In this document: piece after piece, positions 4,459 through 12,634 of the stretch
Position numbering within the stretch: position 1 is the first letter of the stretch
How the letters are laid out: each line of letters opens with the position of its first letter
Assembly (NCBI GenBank): GCA_027030435.1
Contig: JALVEX010000142.1
Span: 1-13,123, forward strand
DNA: 13,123 nt
Direction of reading: 5' to 3'
DNA from: Paracoccaceae bacterium
Lineage (GTDB): Bacteria > Pseudomonadota > Alphaproteobacteria > Rhodobacterales > Rhodobacteraceae
The notes under the pieces: model-generated
What the model saw: the letters and a program-made list of their open reading frames with translations, nothing else
Database searches by the model: none
What the model was told of the DNA's origin: nothing
Made by a program: the position numbers and the translations under genes

Positions 4459-6717
4459 TCAGCCCACCTTGCTGGCCGCAAGAATGGCCATGTTCAGGAT
4501 ATCGTTCGCCGTCGAAACCGTGGAGCAGATCTGGATCGAGTGATCCACCCCGGCAAGGATCGGGCCGATCACGGTCGCGCCGGCCATTTCCTGCATCAGC
4601 TTGACCGAGATGGAGGCCGAATGGCGCGCAGGCACCACCAGGATATTCGCCGGCCCGGAAAGCCGCGAGAAGGGATAGGCCGCCATGGCCTTGGGATTGA
4701 GCGCCACATCCACCGTCATCTCGCCTTCATATTCGAAATCCACCCCCCGGCGATCAAGAACGCCCGGGGCGAGGTGCATCTTCTCGGCGCGTTCGGAAAC
4801 GGGATAGCCGAAGGTGGAGAAGCTCACGAAGGCCACGCGCGGCTCCAGCCCGAGAGAGCGGGCCACATCCGCGCTGCGCTCGGCGATGGTGGCGAGATCT
4901 TCCTCATCGGGCCATTCATGCACCAGCGTATCGGCAACAAGCACGATCCGCCCCTTGTGCAGAACCGCCGTCACGCCCACGGCGCCATCCTTCGCCGAGG
5001 CATCAATGGCCTTGTTGATCAGATCGAGCACATGGGCGGATTTGCGGGTGGCCCCCGTCACCAGCCCATCGCCATGGCCGTGCGCCAGCATCAGGGCCGA
5101 AAAGACGTGGCGGTCATGGGCCGCGAGGCGGTGCACATCGGCCTTGTCATAACCTTTGCGCTGGAGACGCTTGTAGAGGTAATCCTTGTATTCCTCGAGA
5201 TGTGGCGTGTTGGCCGCGTTCACCACCTCTAGCTCACTGACGGCATCGCCAAGTCCGGCCGCTTCCAGCTTCTGCGACACATCCGCCTCGCGCCCCACCA
5301 CGAGCGCATGGCCAAGCCCGGCGCGCTGATAGGCCACGGCAGCGCGCAGCACGCGGGGATCATCCCCCTCGGCAAAGATCATGCGCGCCTGAGCGGCTTT
5401 CGCCCGCGCCTGCAGCCCGCGCAGGATCGAGGCGGTGGGATCGAGCCGCTCCTTCAGCGATTCCCGGTAGCCGTCCATGTCGATGATCGGGCGGCGGGCC
5501 ACGCCGGTATCCATCCCCGCCTGGGCAACGGCGGGCGGGATGGTGTGAATGAGGCGCGGATCGAAGGGGGCGGGAATGATGTAATCGCGCCCGAAGGTGA
5601 GCTTGCGGCCATAGGCCATGGCCACCTCGTCTGGCACATCCTCGCGCGCGAGCCCCGCAAGCGCGCGGGCGCAGGCGATCTTCATTTCGTCGTTGATGGC
5701 GCGGGCGTGGATATCGAGCGCGCCCCGGAAGAGATAGGGAAAGCCCAGCACGTTGTTGACCTGATTTGGATAATCGCTGCGCCCGGTGGCCACGATCACA
5801 TCATCGCGCACGGCATGGGCCTCTTCGGGCGTGATCTCGGGATCGGGATTGGCCATGGCGAAGATCACCGGATCCTTGGCCATCGAAGCCACCATCTCAG
5901 GCGTCACCGCGCCCTTGGCCGAAACCCCGAGAAACACATCCGCGCCCTTCATCGCATCTTCCAGCGTGCGCGCATCGGTTTCCACCGCATGGGCCGATTT
6001 CCACTGGTTCATGCCCTCCTTGCGGCCCTTCCAGATCACCCCCTTGGTATCGCACAGGAGGCAGTTCTCGGGCCGCGCACCCATGCGCTTCACAAGCTCC
6101 AGGCAGGCAATCCCGGCGGCACCCGCACCGTTCACCACGATCCGGCATTCCTCGAGCTTCTTGCCGGAAAGCTCCAGCGCATTGATCAGCCCCGCCGCGC
6201 AGATCACCGCCGTGCCGTGCTGATCGTCGTGGAACACGGGGATATCCATGATCTCCTTCAGTTCCTGCTCGATGATGAAGCACTCGGGCGCCTTGATATC
6301 CTCGAGATTGATGCCACCAAAGGCCGGGCCCATGAGCTTCACCGCATCGATGAAGGCCCGGGGATCTTCGGTATCAAGCTCGATGTCGATCGAGTTCACA
6401 TCCGCAAAGCGCTTGAACAGCACCGCCTTGCCTTCCATCACCGGCTTGGAGGCCAGCGCGCCGAGATTGCCCATGCCGAGGATCGCCGAGCCATTGGAGA
6501 TCACCGCCACCATATTGCCCTTGTTGGTGTAATCATAGGCGCATTCCGGGTTTTCCGCGATCGCTTCCACGGGCACGGCCACGCCGGGGCTGTAGGCGAG
6601 CGATAGCTCGCGCTGGGTCGTCATCGGTTTGGTGGGCACTACTTCGTATTTCCCCGGCACCGGCTCGTGGTGATAGGAAAGCGCCTCTTCGGGCGTGATC
6701 TTGGATTTGTCGGCCAT
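4459..6717 (-). CDS. maeB: NADP-dependent malic enzyme with C-terminal phosphotransacetylase-like domain
   Basis: Oxidatively decarboxylates malate to pyruvate, supplying NADPH and pyruvate during growth on C4 acids. The 752-residue length matches the two-domain MaeB class (E. coli about 759). The malic enzyme part spans about 1-430: AYSPGVAVP with Tyr42, EGKAVLFKRF with Lys97, the metal-site region LEDIKAPE (138-145) and FHDDQHGTA (162-170), the dinucleotide loop NGAGAAG (196-202), ANPDPEI (289-295) and NQVNNVLGFPYLFRG. The C-terminal part, from about 445, resembles phosphate acetyltransferase, with FAEGDDPRVLRA, GLVTGATRKSAHVL and LVVPARHSASISVKL. In this class it is regarded as a regulatory acetyl-CoA-binding domain rather than a working transacetylase. 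It diverges from mutS and is followed without a gap by the ribokinase-like gene. ATG at 6717 has purine-rich AAGGGAAATGAG upstream. Confidence 0.95.
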   Translation of the reverse strand: MADKSKITPEEALSYHHEPVPGKYEVVPTKPMTTQRELSLAYSPGVAVPVEAIAENPECAYDYTNKGNMVAVISNGSAILGMGNLGALASKPVMEGKAVLFKRFADVNSIDIELDTEDPRAFIDAVKLMGPAFGGINLEDIKAPECFIIEQELKEIMDIPVFHDDQHGTAVICAAGLINALELSGKKLEECRIVVNGAGAAGIACLELVKRMGARPENCLLCDTKGVIWKGRKEGMNQWKSAHAVETDARTLEDAMKGADVFLGVSAKGAVTPEMVASMAKDPVIFAMANPDPEITPEEAHAVRDDVIVATGRSDYPNQVNNVLGFPYLFRGALDIHARAINDEMKIACARALAGLAREDVPDEVAMAYGRKLTFGRDYIIPAPFDPRLIHTIPPAVAQAGMDTGVARRPIIDMDGYRESLKERLDPTASILRGLQARAKAAQARMIFAEGDDPRVLRAAVAYQRAGLGHALVVGREADVSQKLEAAGLGDAVSELEVVNAANTPHLEEYKDYLYKRLQRKGYDKADVHRLAAHDRHVFSALMLAHGHGDGLVTGATRKSAHVLDLINKAIDASAKDGAVGVTAVLHKGRIVLVADTLVHEWPDEEDLATIAERSADVARSLGLEPRVAFVSFSTFGYPVSERAEKMHLAPGVLDRRGVDFEYEGEMTVDVALNPKAMAAYPFSRLSGPANILVVPARHSASISVKLMQEMAGATVIGPILAGVDHSIQICSTVSTANDILNMAILAASKVG

Positions 6718-6747
6718 GTTTTCTCATTTCCCTTGTCGGACCTCTAG

Positions 6748-6776
6748 CCAATAGCGCCCTTCCCGCCGGGCGGCAA
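6748..6776 (-). promoter_or_regulatory. Possible sigma-70 promoter for maeB
   Basis: On the minus strand TTGCCG (6776-6771) and TATTGG (6753-6748) are 17 bases apart, leaving a leader of about 25-30 bases before the maeB ATG. The boxes are imperfect. The spacer 6718-6840 must also hold the mutS promoter, which I could not place convincingly. Confidence 0.3.
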
Positions 6777-6840
6777 TATCCGGCCTTTCCCTTGGTGCGG
6801 GCTGTTTGTAGTATCCGGCGCAATTGACGGGGGATGCAGA

Positions 6841-9501
6841 GTGACCGTTCAGAAAGCCGCCATAACGCCGATGATGGCGCAATATCTGGAGATCAAGGAG
6901 CAGCACAAGGATGCGCTCCTGTTCTACCGGATGGGCGATTTCTACGAGATGTTCTTCGATGATGCGGTGGCCGCGGCCGAGGCGCTCGATATCGCGCTGA
7001 CGAAGCGGGGCAAGCATCTGGGGCAGGATATCCCCATGTGCGGCGTGCCGGTGCGTGCGGCGGAAAGCTATTTCCAGACCCTGATCCGCAAGGGCTTTCG
7101 CGTGGCGGTCTGCGAGCAGATGGAGGATCCGGCCGAAGCGAAGAAGCGCGGCTCCAAGGCGGTGGTGAAGCGTGAGGTGGTGCGGCTCGTCACCCCCGGA
7201 ACGCTCACCGAGGATTCCCTCCTCGAAGCGCGGCGGCACAATTTTCTGGCGTCTTACGCCGATGTGCGCGGCGAAGGGGCGCTTGCCTGGGTCGATATCT
7301 CCACCGGGGCCTTTCACGTGATGCCCTGCCCGCCGGTGCGCCTCGGCCCCGAGCTTGCGCGCCTTGCCCCGAGCGAGGTGCTCCTTTCCGAAAGCCGGCG
7401 CGAAGATTACGAAAGCCTGATCGAGGAAAGCGCGTGCGCCCTCACCCCGCTTTCGCCGGCAAGCTTTGACAGCACCTCGGCCGAAAAGCGCCTTTGCGCC
7501 CTTTTCGGCGTGAACACGCTCGATTCCTTCGGCCAGTTCACGAGGGCCGAGCTATCGGCGATGGGCGCATTGATCGACTATCTAGAGATCACCCAGCGCG
7601 GCAAGCTGCCTCTTCTGCGCCCGCCCCAGCGTGAGGCTCTCGATGGGGTGATGCAGATCGATGCCGCCACGCGGCGCAATCTGGAGCTTACCCAAAGCCT
7701 GAGCGGCGGGCGCGAGGGTTCGCTCCTCCATGCGATTGACCGCACGGTAACGGCCCCCGGCGCGCGCCTGCTCGAGCGGCGGCTTTCGAGCCCCTCGCGT
7801 CGGCTCGATGTGATCGAACAGCGGCTCGATTCCGTCTCTTACATGGCGGAAAACGCAGATCTCTCAGAAACCCTGCGCGAGGCGCTGCGCAAGGCGCCCG
7901 ATATGGATCGCGCCCTTTCCCGCCTCGCCCTCGATCGCGCCGGCCCCCGCGATCTGGCCGCGATCAGAAATGGCCTTGCCCAGGCCGAAACCCTGCACGA
8001 TCATCTTGCCGGCAAGGATCTTCCCGCGCTCCTTGCCGATGCCGCACGTGATCTCACCGGCTTCGAAACCCTCCATCAGGCACTTGATGAGGCCCTGATC
8101 GCCGATCCGCCGATCATCGCCCGCGAAGGCGGCTTCATCGCGCCGGGCCACGATGAGGAGCTCGACGAGATGCGCAAGCTGCGCGACGAGGGCCGCAGCG
8201 TGATCGCCGCCCTCCAGGCGCAGTATATTGAAGAAACCGGCATTCAATCCCTGAAGGTGAAGCACAACAACGTGCTCGGCTACTTCATCGAGACCCCGGC
8301 AACACATGCAAGGAAGATGCTCTCGCCGCCCCTGAGCGAAACCTTCATCCACCGCCAGACCACCGCCAACGCCGTGCGCTTCACCACACTCGAGCTTTCG
8401 GATCTCGAAACCCGCATACACAATGCCGGGAACCGGGCGATCGAGATCGAAAAGCGGCTCTATGAAAGCCTGAAAGGGCTTGTTCTTGAGCATTCCGCCG
8501 CCATTTCCGCCTGTGCAAAAGCCATGGCCGAGATCGATCTCTCCGCCGCTTTCGCGACGATTTCACGCTCCGAAGGCTGGTGCCGCCCCAGGGTGGAAAA
8601 TTCCCGCGCGTTCGAAATCGAGGCCGGGCGGCATCCGGTGGTGGAAATGGCGCTGAAGCGCCAGGCCGCAGAGGGCTTCATCGCCAATGATTGCGCCCTC
8701 TCGGACGGCACCGATGGCGCCCATATCTGGCTGCTGACAGGCCCCAACATGGCCGGGAAATCCACCTTCCTGCGCCAGAACGCCCTGATCGCGCTTCTCG
8801 CGCAGATCGGCGCCCATGTGCCCGCGCGTTCGGCGCGGATCGGGATTGTCAGCCAGCTGTTCAGCCGGGTGGGCGCGTCGGACGATCTTGCCCGCGGGCG
8901 CTCCACCTTCATGGTGGAAATGGTGGAAACGGCCGCGATCCTCAACCAGGCGGATGAGAACGCGCTCGTGATCCTCGATGAAATCGGCCGCGGCACCGCC
9001 ACCTATGACGGGCTCTCCATCGCCTGGGCCACGCTCGAGCATCTGCATGACGTCAACAAATGCCGCGCCCTTTTTGCCACCCATTATCACGAGCTGACCA
9101 ACCTCGCTGCACGCCTCGAAGGGCTGGAGAACGCCACCGTTGCCGTCAAGGAATGGGAAGGCGAGGTGATCTTCCTCCATGAGGTGCGCAAGGGCGCGGC
9201 GGACCGCTCCTATGGCGTGCAGGTGGCCCGGCTTGCCGGGCTTCCCGATGCGGTGGTCGAGCGGGCGCGAGTGGTGCTCGAGGCGCTTGAAAAGGGCGAG
9301 CGGGAAGGCGGCACCGCGCAAAAGGCGCTGATCGATGATCTGCCCCTCTTCAGCGCCGCGCCCAGCACACCAGCCAATGCCCGGCCTGCATCATCCGCTG
9401 TGGAGGAGCGCATAAAAAAGGCCTGCCCCGACGAGCTTACGCCGAAACAGGCCCTCGATCTCGTTTACGAACTGAAAGCCCTGGCCGAGAAGCCCGGCTG
9501 A
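6841..9501 (+). CDS. mutS: DNA mismatch repair protein MutS
   Basis: Recognises base mismatches and small loops and, with MutL, starts strand-directed repair. The protein has 886 residues. The N-terminal domain opens TPMMAQYLEIKEQ, and FYE at 34-36 (in MGDFYEMFF) is the Phe-x-Glu mismatch wedge. The connector and lever domains follow, including the clamp segment around IETPATHARKM. The ATPase has Walker A GPNMAGKST (634-642, Lys640), Walker B VILDEIGRGT (Asp713, Glu714) and THYHEL. The C-terminal LTPKQALDLVYELKAL matches the tetramerisation tail. The GTG start is chosen because GGGGGA precedes it and because the next in-frame Met residues (11 and 12) would remove conserved N-terminal residues. 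It diverges from maeB and ends one base from the convergent grpE stop. Confidence 0.97.
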   Translation: MTVQKAAITPMMAQYLEIKEQHKDALLFYRMGDFYEMFFDDAVAAAEALDIALTKRGKHLGQDIPMCGVPVRAAESYFQTLIRKGFRVAVCEQMEDPAEAKKRGSKAVVKREVVRLVTPGTLTEDSLLEARRHNFLASYADVRGEGALAWVDISTGAFHVMPCPPVRLGPELARLAPSEVLLSESRREDYESLIEESACALTPLSPASFDSTSAEKRLCALFGVNTLDSFGQFTRAELSAMGALIDYLEITQRGKLPLLRPPQREALDGVMQIDAATRRNLELTQSLSGGREGSLLHAIDRTVTAPGARLLERRLSSPSRRLDVIEQRLDSVSYMAENADLSETLREALRKAPDMDRALSRLALDRAGPRDLAAIRNGLAQAETLHDHLAGKDLPALLADAARDLTGFETLHQALDEALIADPPIIAREGGFIAPGHDEELDEMRKLRDEGRSVIAALQAQYIEETGIQSLKVKHNNVLGYFIETPATHARKMLSPPLSETFIHRQTTANAVRFTTLELSDLETRIHNAGNRAIEIEKRLYESLKGLVLEHSAAISACAKAMAEIDLSAAFATISRSEGWCRPRVENSRAFEIEAGRHPVVEMALKRQAAEGFIANDCALSDGTDGAHIWLLTGPNMAGKSTFLRQNALIALLAQIGAHVPARSARIGIVSQLFSRVGASDDLARGRSTFMVEMVETAAILNQADENALVILDEIGRGTATYDGLSIAWATLEHLHDVNKCRALFATHYHELTNLAARLEGLENATVAVKEWEGEVIFLHEVRKGAADRSYGVQVARLAGLPDAVVERARVVLEALEKGEREGGTAQKALIDDLPLFSAAPSTPANARPASSAVEERIKKACPDELTPKQALDLVYELKALAEKPG

Positions 9502-9502
9502 A

Positions 9503-10111
9503 TTACTGCCCCTGCTGCTGGGCCTGTTGCCCGGCCTCGGCATCTTTCGGTGTGGACGAAACGCCCACTTGCGCGGGGCGCAACAGGCGATCATGCAGGA
9601 TGAAGCCGTCATTGCTTACCTGGATGATGTCGCCGGCCTTGGTGCCGGGCACGGGGGCTTCGAACATCGCCTCATGCAGTTGCGGATCGAACCTGTCGCC
9701 CACCTTGGGCGCAACCAGGGTGATGCCGTGCTTTTCGAAAACGCGGATGAGCTCCTTCATCGTCAGCTCGATCCCTTCCATCAGGGCTTGCGACGCGGCA
9801 CTCTCTTCTTCGCGCGCAGCCTCGATCGCCCGCTTCAGGTTGTCATAGACGGGCAGCAGATCGCGTGCGAGCTTCGAGCCGCCATAGCGTTCGGCCTCGC
9901 GACGATCCCGCTCGCCCCGCTTGCGGATGTTTTCAGCATCCGCGAGCGCCCGCATGAAGCGATCCTTGTATTCATCGCGCTCCTGACGCAGGGCTTCAAG
10001 CTCCTCGTCCGCCCAGCCCTCATCCTCGGTGAACGCCTCTTCGCCGGCTTCCTCGCCTGCATCCTGAAGCTCCGGCGCTTCCTCGACATTCTCTCTTTTC
10101 TGTTCCGACAT
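9503..10111 (-). CDS. grpE: Nucleotide exchange factor GrpE
   Basis: Releases ADP from DnaK, resetting the Hsp70 folding cycle in the cytoplasm. The 202-residue product has the normal architecture. An acidic, probably disordered N terminus (1-35) is followed by a long charged helix LEALRQERDEYKDRFMRALADAENIRKR (38-65) that forms the dimer coiled coil. RDLLPVYDNLKRAIE comes next, then the C-terminal beta domain with VGDRFDPQLHEAMFE and the GFILHDRLLRPAQVGVS signature. The tail is Gln-rich. AGAGG lies 7 bases before ATG 10111. The upstream hrcA ends 10 bases before this start, so the two form an operon. dnaK and dnaJ are not in the window. Confidence 0.96.
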   Translation of the reverse strand: MSEQKRENVEEAPELQDAGEEAGEEAFTEDEGWADEELEALRQERDEYKDRFMRALADAENIRKRGERDRREAERYGGSKLARDLLPVYDNLKRAIEAAREEESAASQALMEGIELTMKELIRVFEKHGITLVAPKVGDRFDPQLHEAMFEAPVPGTKAGDIIQVSNDGFILHDRLLRPAQVGVSSTPKDAEAGQQAQQQGQ

Positions 10112-10121
10112 GGTTCATCCT

Positions 10122-11198
10122 CTAGCCTTGATCGGAGAGAAGCCTGCCCACGAGCTGCGCCGTATAATCCACGATCGGGACGATACGTCCGTAGTTCAGC
10201 CGCGTGGGCCCGATCACTCCGACCGCGCCAATAATCTTTCGGTCTGTGTTCATATAGGGAGAAACCACGAGAGATGAACCCGAAAGTGAAAAGAGTTTGT
10301 TCTCCGAGCCGATAAAAATGCGTACGCCCTCGCCTTTCTCGGTCAGTTCGAGGAATTCGGCGATGTCACGCTTGCGCTCGAGATCGTCGAAAAGCTCCTT
10401 GATGCGCTCGAGATCCTCCGCGGCCGCGTCGTCATCGAGAAGATTTGCCCGCCCTCGCACGATCAGCCGCTCGTGGGGCTCGCCTTCGTTTTCCCAAAGC
10501 GCAATCCCGCTTTCCACCAGATCGCGCGCCAGCTTGTCCAGCTCCTGGCGCCGCTCGCGCATTTCTCTAGCGATGATACCGCGCAATTCCTCGAGCGTGT
10601 GGCCCTCTGCCAGCGCATTCAGGAAATTCGCCGCCTCGCGCATGGATGAAGGCGTCTGCCCCGGGGGCGGCGTAAACACCCGGTTTTCAACCTGCCCATC
10701 GGCAAACACCAGCACCACAAGCGCGCGATCGGGCGCGAGGCTCACGAATTCGATATGGCGGATCGGTGCCTCATGCTTTGGCGCAAGCACGAGGCTCGCG
10801 CCATGTGTGAGCCCCGAAAGCGCCGCGCCGACGCGATCGAGAAGCGATCCGATTTCGGCATCGTTCTGGCCGTGAGTCACGCCGAGAGTGCGGTTGATCC
10901 TCTCGCGATCCTCCTCCCCGAGATCGCCCACCTCCAGCAGGCCATCCACGAAAAGCCTCAGGCCAAGTTCCGTCGGCACCCGCCCGGCAGACACGTGCGG
11001 CGATTCGAGGAGCCCGAGATATTCGAGATCCTGCATCACGTTGCGCACCGTCGCGGCGCTTATCTTCTCGCTGAGGCTGCGCGTGAGGGTGCGCGAGCCA
11101 ACAGGCGCGCCCGTTTCGAGGTAGCCTTCCACCAGCAGGCGAAACACCTCGCGGCTGCGCTCATTCAACTGTTCCAGAAGTTCTGCCCGTGCATTCAT
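10122..11198 (-). CDS. hrcA: Heat-inducible transcription repressor HrcA
   Basis: Represses class I heat-shock genes by binding CIRCE operators, with its activity assisted by GroEL. The 358 residues start with a winged-helix domain (about 1-80) containing SREVFRLLVEGYLETGAPVGSRTL and the recognition region ISAATVRNVMQDLEYLGLLESPHVSAGRVPTELG. A GAF-like central region with the family's dimerisation insert follows, then the typical end FSLSGSSLVVSPY ... GAVGVIGPTRLNYGRIVPIVDY. GAGGT stands 7 bases before ATG 11198. It is first in the hrcA-grpE operon and diverges from rph. I searched the 117-base upstream spacer by eye for the CIRCE inverted repeat (TTAGCACTC with GAGTGCTAA) and found none, so autoregulation through CIRCE is not supported here. 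Confidence 0.96.
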   Translation of the reverse strand: MNARAELLEQLNERSREVFRLLVEGYLETGAPVGSRTLTRSLSEKISAATVRNVMQDLEYLGLLESPHVSAGRVPTELGLRLFVDGLLEVGDLGEEDRERINRTLGVTHGQNDAEIGSLLDRVGAALSGLTHGASLVLAPKHEAPIRHIEFVSLAPDRALVVLVFADGQVENRVFTPPPGQTPSSMREAANFLNALAEGHTLEELRGIIAREMRERRQELDKLARDLVESGIALWENEGEPHERLIVRGRANLLDDDAAAEDLERIKELFDDLERKRDIAEFLELTEKGEGVRIFIGSENKLFSLSGSSLVVSPYMNTDRKIIGAVGVIGPTRLNYGRIVPIVDYTAQLVGRLLSDQG

Positions 11199-11221
11199 GG
11201 CTTACCTCTTACTCTGCCTGC

Positions 11222-11250
11222 CATTAAAGGCGTTGTGTGCTCGAGGTCAA
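11222..11250 (-). promoter_or_regulatory. Predicted sigma-70 promoter of hrcA-grpE
   Basis: On the minus strand TTGACC (11250-11245) and TTAATG (11227-11222) are separated by exactly 17 bases and lie 24 bases or more upstream of the hrcA ATG. The -35 box matches consensus in five of six positions. I see no CIRCE and no obvious RpoH-type -10 here. Confidence 0.45.
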
Positions 11251-11256
11251 TCAGGG

Positions 11257-11286
11257 TTGCCTTTCCTGCGGGCGCGGGAGTATCTG
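11257..11286 (+). promoter_or_regulatory. Possible promoter of rph-rdgB-hemW
   Basis: TTGCCT (11257-11262) and TATCTG (11281-11286) are 18 bases apart, 29 bases before the rph start. The boxes are imperfect, but the spacing and position fit. It would fire away from the hrcA promoter in the same 117-base spacer. Confidence 0.35.
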
Positions 11287-11315
11287 ATCGCGAACCCGCA
11301 AAGGAAGGAAATAAC

Positions 11316-12026
11316 ATGCGCCCCTCAGGCAGAGATCTAGATCAGATGCGGCCGATTTCAATCGAAACCGGCGTCACCAAACACGCCGAGGGAAGCTGCC
11401 TCATCAAAGTCGGCGATACGCATGTGCTCTGCACCGCTTCGATCGAGGATCGTGTGCCTCCCTTCCTGCGCGGTGGTGGTCTTGGCTGGGTAACGGCGGA
11501 ATACGGCATGCTGCCGCGCGCCACCAACACCCGAATGCGGCGGGAAGCGAAAAACGGCCAGTCCGGCCGCACCCAGGAGATCCAGCGCCTTATCGGGCGG
11601 GCACTGCGCGCAGGCGTTGATCGGGTTGCGCTTGGGGAGCGGCAGATCACCATTGATTGCGATGTGATCCAGGCCGATGGCGGCACCCGCTGCGCGGCGA
11701 TCACCGGCGGATGGGTGGCCCTGCGCCTTGCGGTGAACAAACTCCTGAAAGCCGGCGAAATCACGAGCGATCCGCTGATCGCGCCCGTTGCCGCCGTCAG
11801 CTGCGGGATCTACGCCGGCCAGCCCGTGCTCGATCTCGATTACGCGGAAGACAGCGAGGCGGGGGTTGACGGCAATTTCGTCATGCTCGGCGATGGCAGG
11901 ATGATCGAGATTCAGATGTCGGCCGAAGGCTCCACCTTCACGCGCGATCAGATGGAATCCATGCTTTCGCTGGCTGACAAGGGGATTGCCGAGCTGGTGC
12001 AGGCGCAGATGGAAGCCGTTTCCTGA
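11316..12026 (+). CDS. rph: Ribonuclease PH
   Basis: Trims the 3' ends of tRNA precursors by phosphorolysis and forms a ring of six subunits. The 236 residues match the family length (about 238). MRPSGRDLDQMRPISIETG is the usual start; EDRVPPFLRG and GWVTAEYGMLPRAT follow. GRTQEIQRLIGRALR (84-98) carries the basic residues that bind tRNA and phosphate, GGTR (122-125) is the phosphate site, and LDLDYAEDSEAGVD (172-185) holds the acidic catalytic residues. The open frame extends far upstream, but that part is antisense to hrcA. ATG 11316 is chosen because AAGGAAGG precedes it and homology begins there. Its stop overlaps the rdgB start by one base (TGATG). The active-site region looks intact, unlike the truncated rph of E. 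coli K-12. Confidence 0.97.
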   Translation: MRPSGRDLDQMRPISIETGVTKHAEGSCLIKVGDTHVLCTASIEDRVPPFLRGGGLGWVTAEYGMLPRATNTRMRREAKNGQSGRTQEIQRLIGRALRAGVDRVALGERQITIDCDVIQADGGTRCAAITGGWVALRLAVNKLLKAGEITSDPLIAPVAAVSCGIYAGQPVLDLDYAEDSEAGVDGNFVMLGDGRMIEIQMSAEGSTFTRDQMESMLSLADKGIAELVQAQMEAVS

Positions 12027-12634
12027 TGCGCCGCCTCGAGAGCAAGGATCTTGTGATCGCCACACATAACGCCGGCAAGCTTGCCGAATTTCGCGAGCTC
12101 CTTGCGCCATACGGGATCAACGTGATCTCGGCCGGCGATCTCGGCCTTGAGGAGCCGGAGGAAACCGAAAGCACCTTTGCCGGAAACGCCCGCATCAAGG
12201 CCCATTTCGCGGCACGTGAATCCGGCCTTCCAGCGCTTTCCGACGACAGCGGGATCTGCGTTGAGGCTCTTGACGGTGCGCCGGGCGTTCACACCGCCGA
12301 TTGGGCCGAAACGCCCGAAGGCCGCAATTTTCCCATGGCGATGAAAAAGGTCTGGGATCTGCTGGAGGCGCAGAACGCGCCCGAGCCCCGCCGCGCGTGC
12401 TTCATCTGCACGCTTTGCCTTGCCTGGCCCGATGGCCATGACGAGATCTTCGAGGGCCGAGTGGATGGCCGGCTCGTCTGGCCGATGCGCGGGGATCACG
12501 GCTTCGGCTTCGATCCGATCTTTCTGCCAGATGGCGAAAGCCAGACCTTCGGCGAGATGAATCCGGCACAAAAGAAGGAAATCAGCCACCGGAGCGATGC
12601 CTTCAGGAAGCTGATCAGGAATTGTCTTGCCTGA
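12026..12634 (+). CDS. rdgB: dITP/XTP pyrophosphatase, RdgB/HAM1 family
   Basis: Hydrolyses deaminated purine nucleoside triphosphates (dITP, ITP, XTP) to monophosphates, keeping them out of DNA and RNA. The 202-residue protein has the complete set of motifs: THNAGK (13-18) for the triphosphate, TFAGNARIKA (50-59), LSDDSGICVEALDGAPGVHTADWA (71-94) with the metal/catalytic pair Asp73-Asp74, HGFGFDPIF (158-166) for the base, and SHRSDAFRKL (187-196). The ATG shares one base with the rph stop. No strong ribosome binding site stands at the usual distance, so translation is probably coupled to rph. hemW begins inside its last codons. Confidence 0.97.
   Translation: MRRLESKDLVIATHNAGKLAEFRELLAPYGINVISAGDLGLEEPEETESTFAGNARIKAHFAARESGLPALSDDSGICVEALDGAPGVHTADWAETPEGRNFPMAMKKVWDLLEAQNAPEPRRACFICTLCLAWPDGHDEIFEGRVDGRLVWPMRGDHGFGFDPIFLPDGESQTFGEMNPAQKKEISHRSDAFRKLIRNCLA
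12617..12620 (+). promoter_or_regulatory. Ribosome binding site fixing the TTG start of hemW
   Basis: AGGA inside the end of rdgB stands 6 bases before TTG 12627. In that frame the only in-frame stop upstream is at 12612, and no ATG or GTG lies between it and the conserved N terminus, so this site supports the TTG start. Confidence 0.55.

Noticed and set aside
5308..6606. Plus-strand open frame of 432 codons inside maeB
   Set aside because: It is wholly antisense to maeB, whose protein is complete and motif-rich. The frame has a His/Arg-rich shadow composition and no domain.
8563..9321. Minus-strand open frame of 252 codons inside mutS, and its neighbours at 7864-8493 and 8460-9002
   Set aside because: All lie antisense to the conserved MutS core and ATPase domains and have shadow composition.
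9508..9523. Small inverted repeat GCCC/GGGC at the mutS/grpE junction as a terminator
   Set aside because: The stem has only 4 bases, lies inside the grpE coding end and has no T tract.
10755..11315. Upstream extension of the rph reading frame by 187 codons
   Set aside because: This part is antisense to hrcA and has no homology to RNase PH. A good ribosome binding site and the conserved N terminus mark ATG 11316 as the start.
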